Counted from the first letter of the stretch, positions 1 to 7,209 are shown. The stretch is 15,977 bases of DNA from Gemmatimonadota bacterium (GCA_947457715.1 CANGXK010000021.1:1-15977), one strand, 5' to 3'. Program-made: numbers and translations. The notes: generated by a model from the sequence alone, not told the origin.

Positions 1-2
1 AA

Positions 3-65
3 AGAGAAAAAGAGGGCTTGGTAGCCTGAAACGCCACCTCCTTTTCTCCTCGTCTCTTTTTCTCT
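3..65. repeat. 12-bp perfect inverted repeat with pyrimidine-rich arm, 3' of the phosphatidyltransferase gene
   Basis: AGAGAAAAAGAG (3-14) is the exact reverse complement of CTCTTTTTCTCT (54-65), with 39 bases between. A nested small hairpin GGCT-TGGT-AGCC lies at 15-26. Positions 36-65 are almost entirely pyrimidine on the plus strand. It lies 40 bases past the stop of the minus-strand gene ending at 105, and the minus-strand RNA would finish in a U-rich run, so a weak terminator is one reading. The stem is purine/pyrimidine and low in GC and the loop is large, so this is uncertain. The rest of 1-104 shows no gene. Confidence 0.45.
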
Positions 66-104
66 GTGTGATCTGTTCTACGAGCTAGCTTCTCGCGGGG
101 AGAC

Positions 105-638
105 TCACCGCACCCGCTCGCGCCACAGCATCAGCGTGTAGTCCACCGTCGCCACGAGCCCGAGCGCGCCGACCAGTATCACCAGACCGTTGACCGTAGC
201 CGGCGCCAGCAGCACGGCGAGGAAGGTGAGCAGCTGCAGCCCCGTCACGATCTTGCCCAGCGTGCGCGCGCGGAACCGGATCGGGCGCAGCCAGCTCACG
301 TTGCGGGCCGTGAACCAGCCGATCAGCGACATGATGTCGCGGAAGAAGATCGCCACCGCCTGCCACACCGTGAGCTGGTCGCCCAACACGTACGCGATCA
401 CCACGCACAGCACGAAGAATCGGTCGGCCACCGGATCGATCAGCGCGCCGAAGCGCGAGGTCACCTTGGTGCGGCGGGCGATCCACCCGTCAAGGAAATC
501 AGTGAGCGAAGCCACCACGATCAAGGCCAGCCGCACCGGCACGGCATCCAACGCCAGAAATCCCACCGCCAGGATCACACGCGATGTGGACACCAGGTTG
601 GGAACCGTGAGAACGGTCGGAGTTTCCGTGTGGGCCAT
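105..638 (-). CDS. CDP-alcohol phosphatidyltransferase, PgsA-like membrane enzyme
   Basis: This is an integral inner-membrane enzyme that moves a phosphatidyl group from CDP-diacylglycerol to an alcohol acceptor, releasing CMP; in the PgsA branch the acceptor is glycerol 3-phosphate, leading to phosphatidylglycerol. The family signature is complete: D47, D50-G51, A54-R55, G64, D68 and D72 fit D-x2-D-G-x2-A-R-x8-G-x3-D-x3-D exactly; the aspartates bind the metal ions. The N-terminus has the usual PNLVSTSR-type start before the first membrane helix, and about five hydrophobic segments can be seen. At 177 residues it is close to the usual PgsA length. The ATG at 638 is the natural start, but no strong Shine-Dalgarno site precedes it. 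It follows the M16 peptidase gene in the same direction after 177 bases and may have its own promoter. The exact acceptor cannot be told from sequence; PssA or cardiolipin-type activity is possible. Confidence 0.88.
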   Translation of the reverse strand: MAHTETPTVLTVPNLVSTSRVILAVGFLALDAVPVRLALIVVASLTDFLDGWIARRTKVTSRFGALIDPVADRFFVLCVVIAYVLGDQLTVWQAVAIFFRDIMSLIGWFTARNVSWLRPIRFRARTLGKIVTGLQLLTFLAVLLAPATVNGLVILVGALGLVATVDYTLMLWRERVR

Positions 639-718
639 GCCGGAAACTACCGTCGTCGGGGGTCAGGGGGCCAGCGTCGCCGCGCGTTGCCTGGCGTGCC
701 CGCATGACAGATCCGCCC

Positions 719-734
719 GCGCATGGTGATGCGC
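719..734. repeat. Short perfect hairpin upstream of the phosphatidyltransferase gene
   Basis: GCGCAT-GGTG-ATGCGC forms a 6-bp perfect stem with a 4-base loop. It lies in the 177-base gap between the M16 peptidase stop (816) and the phosphatidyltransferase start (638), which otherwise holds only a weak CCGCC/GGCGG hairpin (795-813) just past the peptidase stop. No T-run follows, so a classical terminator is not supported. Confidence 0.35.
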
Positions 735-765
735 CGCATCCGAGGGCCATCCGTCACGCGCGGGC

Positions 766-785
766 GTGTGGATCGCGATGCACAC
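766..785. repeat. Near-perfect 20-bp palindrome in the peptidase/phosphatidyltransferase gap
   Basis: GTGTG-G-ATCGCGAT-G-CACAC reads the same on both strands except for one symmetric G/G mismatch pair (771 and 780), so 18 of 20 positions are symmetric. It lies about 130 bases before the phosphatidyltransferase start and 30 bases after the peptidase stop. An operator for a dimeric regulator is possible; a chance palindrome in GC-rich DNA is the alternative. Confidence 0.35.
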
Positions 786-815
786 CCCGTCCGGCCGCCC
801 TGACCCAAGGCGGTC

Positions 816-3497
816 TTACCCGACCAACCCGCGCACCACGCCCTCGGCCATGCGAGACGGATCGAACGAGGCCCGCGCCATCCGCAGCACATCGGCGCCC
901 TGCACGGCCGCCAAACGATCGATCACTTCGTGCCGTTCGTGCAGCCCCTCGCCGAACAGCCACGCGTCGACCATCTCGCCCAGCACACTGCCGCCCGACT
1001 GCTGGGCGATGGCATGCGTGCCGATCAGATAGTGTCGCGCACGTTCCATCTCTTCGTCGGTGGGCGCGGCCTCGCACAGCTTCGCGAATTCGCCGAGCAG
1101 TCCGTCGCGCGCTTCGTCCTCACGAGACGGCGACGTGGCGATGTACGCTGCGAACGCGCCACCTGCCCGACGCTCGATCGGGAAAGCGCTCACCGTATAC
1201 GCCAGCGACTGCTTGTCGCGCAGCTGCTCAAAGAAGCGGCCGCCCAACCCACTCGCCACCGCCGACAACACGCGCGCGGCGAAGCGATCATCATGGAAGC
1301 GCGACGGCCCGGGGAAGAGCATGGCCAAGGCCGTCTGCTTCTTCGCGCGCTCCTCGCGCAGTACATGCGCCTCCTGCGGCCACTGCACCAGCGCGGGCGC
1401 GCGTTCATCCCGCCACTGTAACAGCGGAAACGCGCGCTCGATCACACCGGCGACATCATCGGGTGTGACATCACCCACGACCGCGATCACCGACGCGCCA
1501 CGCGCGATGTGCTCGGCGTGAAAAGCACGCACGCTCTCGGTGTTCACCCGCGCCAGCGACGCCTCGGTACCGATCACCGATCGCGCGTACGGATGCGTGC
1601 CGTACGCGGCGATCGCAGCCAGCCGCATGGGCCAGCGATACATGTCGTCGCGCGCGCGGGTCGACTCGGCCAACGCCAAGGCGCGCTCGGTGCTCACGCT
1701 CTCTTCGGGGAATGCGGGATGCTGCAGCACGTCACTGAGCAGTTCCGTAGCCGTCGAGAAATGCCGGACCGGCACAGACATCGTCCAGCCAATGCTCTCG
1801 AGCGCCGCACTCACGCCGATGCTGCTGCCCAGCTCCTCGGCCAACTCCGCAATGCGCGCCCCGCTGCGCCGTTCGGTGCCCTTGAGCATGGCCTGGGCCG
1901 TGATGCGCGACAGTCCTTCGTGCGATTCCGGCTCCACACACGACCCACCACGCTGAAACACCCCCACATTCACCAACGGCGTGCCGGGGCGCGGCAGCAC
2001 CAGCACCGGCACGCCCTGCGCCGTGCGGTACACATGCACGTCGTTCTCCACCCGCACGGCCCGCACACCCACATGCACGGCCGGGGCACCGAGTACGTCG
2101 CCACCGATCGCGTCGCTCGCCAGCGGCGTGGGCACCGCAGGGTCCACCAGCACACTGCTCCCCTGCCCCTCCTCGGCGCGCAGCATCTCGCGCAACGCGT
2201 CTTCGTGCTCCGCCAACGGCTCGGCGCCGTTCGGGCGGTAGGAGATCACCGCGACCTGTTCGGGGTCGAGGTGCGTTGCCAGCGCCTCCTGCAGATCGCG
2301 CGGCGTCAGTGACAGCAGCGCGTCGTAATAGCGACTGGCCAGATCGAGTCCACCCTCGGCTTCCCACGATGCCAAGTACGTGGCCTGTCCGTCCATGCTC
2401 TCGAGACGGCGCAGCCACCGCGCCTCGATGATGCTCTGCGCCCGGGCGACTTCGCTGCCCCGGAAGCCCACCGTGCGCGCGGCCTGCAGTTCACGCCACA
2501 AATAGCGCGTGGCGTCGCGGGCGTGCTCGGCCGGCGACTCGGCGTGCGCCACGAACACACCAATGTCGCCGGCGGTGTAGTCCCACGCCGACACGGCCGA
2601 GGCTAGCTGTCGCTCGCGGATGGCGCGATAGAAGCGCGACGCGCGCCCGGAGCCCAGTGCGAGTCCGGCCAGATCGAGGGCGGGGGTGTCGGCGTGCTCC
2701 ATCGGCGGCGTGCGCCACCCGAAGGCGATGTGCTGCTGCGCGATGTCGCCGCTCCACTCCCGCAAGCGAAAGCCCGGCGGCACCACTTCGATGGGTCCGC
2801 GTTCTCGCGGCGGTGTGCCGTTCTCGAGCGATCCATGTCGCGACGCCACCTCACGACGTACCTCATCGATATCGACATCACCGACGATGGAGAGCACGGT
2901 GTTGTCGGGACGATACCAGCGCGTGTAGAACGCCATGAGCTGCGCGCGCGTGAGCGCCCGCAGCTCGGGTTCATCGCCCATGCGCCAGCGCCGGATGCGA
3001 TGCTTGTCGAACAGCGTGGCATACAGCGTTTCGATGGCCATCGCCGAGGCGGTGTCCCGCTTGCGCTTGGTTTCCTCGATGATCACTTCGAGTTCGCGCG
3101 CCAGCTCCTCGGCGTCGATGACCGACCGCGCGTAGGCGTCGAACTGAATCTCGAGTCCCTGCACGAACGACGACGATGGCAGCACCGTGTAGTAGGTGGT
3201 GTGATCGTAGATCGTGTGCGCGTTGAGATAGCCGCCGTTCGCCTTCGTCTCGCGGGCGATCTGCCCCACCCCACGCGTCGGCGTGCCCTTGAAGAACATG
3301 TGCTCCAGCACGTGCGCGATACCGACCACGTCGTCCGGTTCGTCGAAATAGCCGACCTTCACGTGGGTGACGATGGCCACCACTGGTGCCGACGGATCGC
3401 GACGCACGAGCAGCGTGAGGCCGTTGGGCAGCACGTCGCGTATGGTCTCATGGTGCAACGCGAGCGCATCGCTCGGCCGCTGAATACGTGTGGTCAT
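816..3497 (-). CDS. Two-domain M16 zinc metallopeptidase (insulinase/processing-peptidase family)
   Basis: This is an 893-residue fusion of two M16 halves. The N-terminal half carries the inverted zinc motif H62-V-L-E65-H66, and a glutamate about 76 residues later (E142, in VIIEETKRKRD) fits the third zinc ligand; the NGGYLNAHT segment (87-95) is typical. The second half, from about residue 440, repeats the fold, but the zinc-motif position reads GLSRITAQAM, so it should be inactive. It keeps the FFEQLRDKQSLAYTV block, typical of the substrate-holding half. This active-plus-inactive plan matches bacterial fused M16 proteins, which form a clamshell chamber for peptides. No signal peptide or membrane segment is visible from this start, so a cytoplasmic location is implied. 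The ATG at 3497 was chosen because it overlaps the stop of the upstream TPR gene (ATGA, 4 bases), which suggests translational coupling. An in-frame extension to 3587 would run inside that gene and is unlikely. Stop TAA. Confidence 0.9.
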   Translation of the reverse strand: MTTRIQRPSDALALHHETIRDVLPNGLTLLVRRDPSAPVVAIVTHVKVGYFDEPDDVVGIAHVLEHMFFKGTPTRGVGQIARETKANGGYLNAHTIYDHTTYYTVLPSSSFVQGLEIQFDAYARSVIDAEELARELEVIIEETKRKRDTASAMAIETLYATLFDKHRIRRWRMGDEPELRALTRAQLMAFYTRWYRPDNTVLSIVGDVDIDEVRREVASRHGSLENGTPPRERGPIEVVPPGFRLREWSGDIAQQHIAFGWRTPPMEHADTPALDLAGLALGSGRASRFYRAIRERQLASAVSAWDYTAGDIGVFVAHAESPAEHARDATRYLWRELQAARTVGFRGSEVARAQSIIEARWLRRLESMDGQATYLASWEAEGGLDLASRYYDALLSLTPRDLQEALATHLDPEQVAVISYRPNGAEPLAEHEDALREMLRAEEGQGSSVLVDPAVPTPLASDAIGGDVLGAPAVHVGVRAVRVENDVHVYRTAQGVPVLVLPRPGTPLVNVGVFQRGGSCVEPESHEGLSRITAQAMLKGTERRSGARIAELAEELGSSIGVSAALESIGWTMSVPVRHFSTATELLSDVLQHPAFPEESVSTERALALAESTRARDDMYRWPMRLAAIAAYGTHPYARSVIGTEASLARVNTESVRAFHAEHIARGASVIAVVGDVTPDDVAGVIERAFPLLQWRDERAPALVQWPQEAHVLREERAKKQTALAMLFPGPSRFHDDRFAARVLSAVASGLGGRFFEQLRDKQSLAYTVSAFPIERRAGGAFAAYIATSPSREDEARDGLLGEFAKLCEAAPTDEEMERARHYLIGTHAIAQQSGGSVLGEMVDAWLFGEGLHERHEVIDRLAAVQGADVLRMARASFDPSRMAEGVVRGLVG

Positions 3498-4576
3498 CGA
3501 AAGGACTGAGTCGGATAGCGGGCGCCGGGAGGCGGAACTGGCACGGGTTTCACTTGCGGTATCGCAAGCGGCATCGCCGCAACGCACGGAGTCCAGTCTC
3601 CCGGTCCGGCGCGATCGGTCCAGCGACGCGCCTCCCCAAAGCGATTCAGGCGGAACAGGGCGCAGCCCAGAAAGCCCTTGGCAACACGGTCGGTGGGATC
3701 GATCTGCAGTGCGCGGACATAGAACCGCCGCGCGAGCTCCGGCTGTCCGTCAACCAGCATGACCGACGCCAGCTCACGGGTTGCACGGGCGCTGTTCGGC
3801 GCAAGACGGACGGCTGTGGTCAGAAAGCGACGGGCGCGCGGCAGGTCGCCATCCTCGCGCGCGATGCGTCCAAGAAAAATGAGCGGTCCGGCATCGTCGG
3901 GATGTTGCCGCACGGCCTTCACAAACGCCGCTCGCGCAACTTCACGGGCGCCGCGGCTGTAGGCGGCTACGCCCTCGCGATAGGGTCGCTCGGAGCGCTC
4001 CGCAATCATCCACCGTGCGCCGGCGGCTAGTGCGAGGACGAGCACGAGCACGAAGCCGCCGATCAGGAGCGCCGCCGAAAAACGGCGCCTCACGGGGGCC
4101 TCCGGCGCAAACGCATCGAGTGTCTCGCGCGCGGTGCCCGGTGAATTGCGGTACGCCGTGCCCGAGGCCGCCCACGGTGTGGAACCAACGGCGGGGATGT
4201 CGTTCACGGTGGGGCGGATCGCGCCTTCGGCGGCCACCGCACGATTCATGTCGACCGCGTGTTCAAGGGCGATCAACGATTCGCGCAGCAGGGCGCGTTC
4301 AGAGTCGCTTTCGGCGGGTCGGTCGTTGCGATCGGCCCAGGTGGCGAGCGCCACGAGTGCGTGCGCATCGGAGAGCGTCAGACTGCCCATGCGCCTGGTC
4401 TCACCGATCAATGCCTGTCCGCTGAGTTCGGAGCGGCCAATCACGGCACGGAGCACGTGCTGAGCGCTGGCCCATACGCCGGGTGCCGGCGTGGCGCTTG
4501 CTGCGCTCAAGACGAAACGCGCCGCGTCGAGCGCGGCGCGTGGATCCGACATGGCCGACCCGAATCTGGTGGTCAT
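3494..4576 (-). CDS. Membrane-anchored TPR protein of unknown function
   Basis: The protein has 360 residues from the ATG at 4576 (MTTRFGSAMSD); a later ATG at 4552 is an alternative. The N-terminal ~150 residues are mostly helical, alanine-rich and not recognised. One strong membrane segment follows at about 166-189, preceded by an RRRF cluster, which by the positive-inside rule puts the N-terminus in the cytoplasm and the rest in the periplasm. Residues ~199-321 hold three TPR-like helix pairs, including DDAGPLIFLGRIAREDGDLP, NSARATRELASVMLVDGQPE and DRVAKGFLGCALFRLNRFGE. The tail is proline-rich (IPQVKPVPVPPPGARYPTQ). TPRs normally bind peptides or partner proteins. Its stop overlaps the start of the M16 peptidase, so the two are probably made together; a scaffold role for the peptidase is an inference and the peptidase is predicted on the other side of the membrane. 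Another TPR gene ends 72 bases upstream. Confidence 0.75.
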   Translation of the reverse strand: MTTRFGSAMSDPRAALDAARFVLSAASATPAPGVWASAQHVLRAVIGRSELSGQALIGETRRMGSLTLSDAHALVALATWADRNDRPAESDSERALLRESLIALEHAVDMNRAVAAEGAIRPTVNDIPAVGSTPWAASGTAYRNSPGTARETLDAFAPEAPVRRRFSAALLIGGFVLVLVLALAAGARWMIAERSERPYREGVAAYSRGAREVARAAFVKAVRQHPDDAGPLIFLGRIAREDGDLPRARRFLTTAVRLAPNSARATRELASVMLVDGQPELARRFYVRALQIDPTDRVAKGFLGCALFRLNRFGEARRWTDRAGPGDWTPCVAAMPLAIPQVKPVPVPPPGARYPTQSFR

Positions 4577-4648
4577 ATTCCGTCGTACCCGTCGCCGATA
4601 GGCATGTGGCCCCGCCACTCGAGCCAGCTCAGCCCTCGGCGGCTCATC

Positions 4649-5815
4649 CTAGCGGTCGATCCGGAGCATCCCGGCATCGGCACCGCCGCGCAGAAAGGCC
4701 TCGGGCGCGTCGGAGGCCACCTGCTTGCCAGTGGCGCCGTAAAAGCGCCGCGCTTCGGCGGCCATGTATTCATTGAGGGGGCGACCGGCGTCGCGCGCAT
4801 CGCGCAGCGCCCGCACAATCTCCTCCCAGGTGCCCTCAAACACGCTGCCATCGCGCATGATCACACGGTGGGCTGTCTCCGCCGCGAGCACGTCCGTGGA
4901 AGCCGACTCGGCCTGCTCACCCTGATGGTGGTTCACCAGTCCGGTAAGCAAGCTGCCAAGCGCTTCGAGTTGTCCCTGCGGTTCAGGGCGTCCCTCGGGA
5001 CTCGCCTCGGCGTCCTGCTCCATCATCGACTGCTCAACTTCTTCCAGCAGATCGTCGATATCATCGGTCTCACCCGCCAACGCGACCAATCGGGCTTCCC
5101 ACGGCTTCAGTTCGCCGTCGCTGTCGTCGAGCTTGTAGACCGACTTCTTGAGTTCGATCAAGCGCCAGATGCCGAGCTCATCCCAGTGGTCGGCCGGCTT
5201 CGTTTTCTCGAACTCGATGAGCGCCTGATCGAGATCGCCCGCGTCGTACATCAGGTTCGCGAGGTAGACGCGCGCCTCGACGAGTTGCGGATCGAGGTCG
5301 AGCGCGCGCGTGAGCGACTCGACCGCCTCGGCATCGCGGCCCAGACGATGTTGCGCGTAGCCGACGCAGGCGACGGCCTCCGCCGAGTCGTCCGCGTGCG
5401 CCACCGCACGGCCGAAGTACGTGAGGGCGGTGTCGACGAACCCTTCGCGAAAGAGGGCGCGGCCGATCTGCAGCATGAGATCGACGTCATCGTCATAGCC
5501 CAGCGTGACCGTCTTCTCGAAGGCACGCTGGCCCGCCTCGACCTGGCCGAACTTGAGCAGCACTTCACCGAGGCCGGCGAGGGCGTCTTCATGGTCGGGA
5601 TCGAGCACCAGCGCTTCCTCGAAGCTGCGTCGGGCCCAGGCGTACTCCTCCCGGGCCAGTCGCGCATAACCGAAACCGACATGGAGTTCGACGGCACTCG
5701 GGTACAGCGCCACCGCTTCACGCAGCAGCGCGAGGACCTCGTCGTACTTGCCCTCGTTGTAGAGGGCATGAGCGCGCTCGTCGTATTCCTCGGAACTCAG
5801 GAATGGGGTGGGCAT
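4649..5815 (-). CDS. TPR-repeat protein with an unassigned conserved-looking C-terminal domain
   Basis: The protein has 388 residues and no signal peptide or membrane segment, so it should be cytoplasmic. About five tandem TPRs fill residues ~8-180; examples are EGKYDEVLALLREAVALYPS, YAWARRSFEEALVLDPDHED and AEAVESLTRALDLDPQLVEA. A further helix pair follows (to ~215), then a strongly acidic linker (~235-290, with ETDDIDDLLEEVEQSMMEQD). The last ~70 residues form a separate domain, with MRDGSVFEGTWEEIVRALRD and a DAGRPLNEYMAAEARRFYG stretch, that I cannot assign to a family. The ATG start at 5815 has a GGAGG site 11 bases upstream (5827-5831). It leads a same-strand group followed by the membrane-anchored TPR gene and the M16 peptidase. 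TPRs suggest protein binding; no enzymatic function can be read. Confidence 0.8.
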   Translation of the reverse strand: MPTPFLSSEEYDERAHALYNEGKYDEVLALLREAVALYPSAVELHVGFGYARLAREEYAWARRSFEEALVLDPDHEDALAGLGEVLLKFGQVEAGQRAFEKTVTLGYDDDVDLMLQIGRALFREGFVDTALTYFGRAVAHADDSAEAVACVGYAQHRLGRDAEAVESLTRALDLDPQLVEARVYLANLMYDAGDLDQALIEFEKTKPADHWDELGIWRLIELKKSVYKLDDSDGELKPWEARLVALAGETDDIDDLLEEVEQSMMEQDAEASPEGRPEPQGQLEALGSLLTGLVNHHQGEQAESASTDVLAAETAHRVIMRDGSVFEGTWEEIVRALRDARDAGRPLNEYMAAEARRFYGATGKQVASDAPEAFLRGGADAGMLRIDR

Positions 5816-5826
5816 TGTCTGTCAGA

Positions 5827-5831
5827 CCTCC
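5827..5831 (-). promoter_or_regulatory. Ribosome binding site of the TPR gene starting at 5815
   Basis: GGAGG on the minus strand, with 11 bases to the ATG. It is one of the few strong Shine-Dalgarno sites in the window, and it supports 5815 as the true start and an independent translation start for the TPR/M16 group. Confidence 0.55.
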
Positions 5832-5858
5832 GGAGCGAGCGGGTTACCGGATAGTACC

Positions 5859-5908
5859 GTGCGCTTCGCACTTCGTTCACTCACGTTCCCTCGTACGGCG
5901 CTTCGCCG
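5859..5908. repeat. Pair of small hairpins sharing a GCGCTTCGC core
   Basis: GTGCG-CTT-CGCAC (5859-5871) and CGGCG-CTT-CGCCG (5896-5908) are two 5-bp-stem, 3-base-loop hairpins with the same core, separated by 24 bases, in the 119-base gap between PsuG (stop at 5935) and the TPR gene (start 5815). As minus-strand RNA they would follow the psuG stop and could slow exonucleases or act in termination, but no U-run follows. They could also be members of a dispersed intergenic repeat. Confidence 0.4.
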
Positions 5909-5934
5909 GGCGCCCGCACCTGCATTGCACCGAC

Positions 5935-6870
5935 TCATAACCGGGCGGCTTCGACACGTATGCCGGCCAAGGCCACCGCGATCCGTCCGGCGAGCGTCGC
6001 GTTGTGTTCGAGCAGCGCCAAGTTCGCGACAACCGACTGTCCCTCGGTGCGCCGCTGAATTTCGGCCAGCAGAAACGGCGTCACCGCCGCTCCGCGCACG
6101 CCGGCCCTGTCGGCGGCCGCCAACGCGGCGACCGTGGCATCGTTCACGAGAACCGCGGGCAGTGCAGCGGCGGCCGGCGGCGGTTGCACCACCAGCATGG
6201 CACTCCGGCACCCGACGGCGCGATGCGCGAGCCACGCTGCGGCAATCTGATCGGGTGTTTCAAGGGACGCCGTCAGTGCAAGACCCGTGTTCATCGAAAA
6301 GAAGCCGGGCAATTCCCGCGTGCGATAACCAACCACGGGAACGCCGAGCGTCTCCAGCCGTTCCAACGTGGCGGGCAAGTCGAGAATCGACTTCGCTCCC
6401 GCGCACACCACAATCACCGGGGTGTGCGCCAGCGCCACCAGATCGGCCGACTCGTCGAACGGGGCATCCCGATGGACCCCGCCGATGCCACCGGTGGCGA
6501 AGACTTCGATGCCGGCCAGCATGCACAGGGCGAGCGTACCGGCGACCGTCGTGGCGCCGTCGGCGTGCTGCGCCATTGCGATACCGAGGTCACGCGACGA
6601 CACCTTGCGCACGCCGTCGCGGGCCAGAAACCGCTCGAGATCCGCGGGTTCGAGCCCAAACGACGGAACGCCGCTCACGATGGCGGTGATGGCCGGGGTC
6701 GCTCCAGCCGCCTCGACTGCGGCGAGCATGCGCTCGGCGGCCTCGCGATTGTGGGGCGGCAACAGCCCCTGCGCGAGCACCGAACTTTCAAGGGCAACGA
6801 CCGGTCCCCCGCGGGCGAAGGCGGCCTCGATGACTACGGTGCTGCGCGTGCGCACTCGGCTCTCAGGCAC
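5935..6870 (-). CDS. psuG: Pseudouridine-5'-phosphate glycosidase
   Basis: PsuG breaks (reversibly) the C-C glycosidic bond of pseudouridine 5'-phosphate, giving uracil and ribose 5-phosphate, the second step of pseudouridine salvage after PsuK. The 311-residue protein matches the family length. Family blocks are clear: VVALESSVLAQG with catalytic E28, RKVSSRDLG with K89, GATTVAGTLALC, FATGGIGGVHRDA with the following FDESAD (D143), VVCAGAKSILDLP with K160, the lysine expected to form the ribose Schiff base, and ANLALLEHN with N283. These correspond to E31, K93, D149, K166 and N289 of the E. coli enzyme as I recall them, aligned by eye. The start is GTG at 6870; an upstream ATG at 6874 hits a stop after three codons in another frame. 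No Shine-Dalgarno site is visible, but a promoter-like pair lies just upstream, so a leaderless message is possible. No psuK is adjacent; neighbours are unrelated. Confidence 0.95.
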   Translation of the reverse strand: MPESRVRTRSTVVIEAAFARGGPVVALESSVLAQGLLPPHNREAAERMLAAVEAAGATPAITAIVSGVPSFGLEPADLERFLARDGVRKVSSRDLGIAMAQHADGATTVAGTLALCMLAGIEVFATGGIGGVHRDAPFDESADLVALAHTPVIVVCAGAKSILDLPATLERLETLGVPVVGYRTRELPGFFSMNTGLALTASLETPDQIAAAWLAHRAVGCRSAMLVVQPPPAAAALPAVLVNDATVAALAAADRAGVRGAAVTPFLLAEIQRRTEGQSVVANLALLEHNATLAGRIAVALAGIRVEAARL

Positions 6871-6876
6871 GCATCG

Positions 6877-6905
6877 AGTGTACAGTGCAACCCCCGGCGT
6901 CGCAA
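6877..6905 (-). promoter_or_regulatory. Possible sigma-70-type promoter of psuG giving a leaderless message
   Basis: On the minus strand TTGCGA (6905-6900) and TACACT (6882-6877) are separated by exactly 17 bases; each matches the -35 and -10 consensus at 4 of 6 positions. The GTG start of psuG at 6870 lies 6 bases after the -10 box, about where transcription would begin, and no Shine-Dalgarno site is present. The element lies between the small gene ending at 6928 and psuG. Two 4/6 matches can arise by chance. Confidence 0.3.
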
Positions 6906-6927
6906 CGCTGCCCGCTCAACGATTTCG

Positions 6928-7209
6928 TCAGGAAGTGGCGTCGTCGAAGGCATCGCTCTTCTTGGACTCCACCAGTTCCCATTCCTTGGACGTGGGGTCA
7001 TAGACCGCCATCACTTTGATCGTCTCTCCCGGCCAGGCATCGAAAACCTTTCCGGTGTCTTGGTAGATCTTGATCTCGTGTCCGTCTTCAAACTTGAGCA
7101 CCACCATTGGGTAGGTGGTATTCGAGAACTGCTTGCGCAGCTTCTTGGGCGGATGATGGGAAGGCGAATTCATCGTCTCGGGGGCTGGGGGCGAGGGTTC
7201 GAAAAACAT
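6928..7209 (-). CDS. Small protein of unknown function, possible beta-barrel fold
   Basis: About 93 residues; I do not recognise the family. The N-terminus is proline-, histidine- and lysine-rich (NSPSHHPPKKLRKQF) and likely flexible. The core, about 50 residues, alternates hydrophobic and polar residues as beta strands do (YPMVVLKFEDGHEIKIYQD, then TIKVMAVYDPTSKEWELVE), which suggests a small SH3- or OB-like barrel; this is a reading of pattern only. The tail is charged and acidic. No signal peptide or membrane segment. The ATG at 7209 was chosen over GTG at 7215 because AGG (in TAGGTGATC) sits 5 bases before it; ATG at 7173 is another option, with GAG 4 bases before it. It starts about 40 bases after the kynureninase-like stop on the same strand, so the two may share a transcript. 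Confidence 0.6.
   Translation of the reverse strand: MFFEPSPPAPETMNSPSHHPPKKLRKQFSNTTYPMVVLKFEDGHEIKIYQDTGKVFDAWPGETIKVMAVYDPTSKEWELVESKKSDAFDDATS

Noticed and set aside
793..815. Terminator after the M16 peptidase gene
   Set aside because: A CCGCC/GGCGG 5-bp hairpin is present but it has a 9-base loop and no U-run follows, so it does not meet the usual standard.
3498..3587. 30-residue N-terminal extension of the M16 peptidase
   Set aside because: It runs inside the upstream TPR gene; the ATGA overlap at 3494-3497 is a better and commoner start arrangement.
4259..5854. 531-codon open frame on the plus strand
   Set aside because: It lies wholly antisense to the two TPR genes, has no family motif and is a by-product of high GC with few stop codons.
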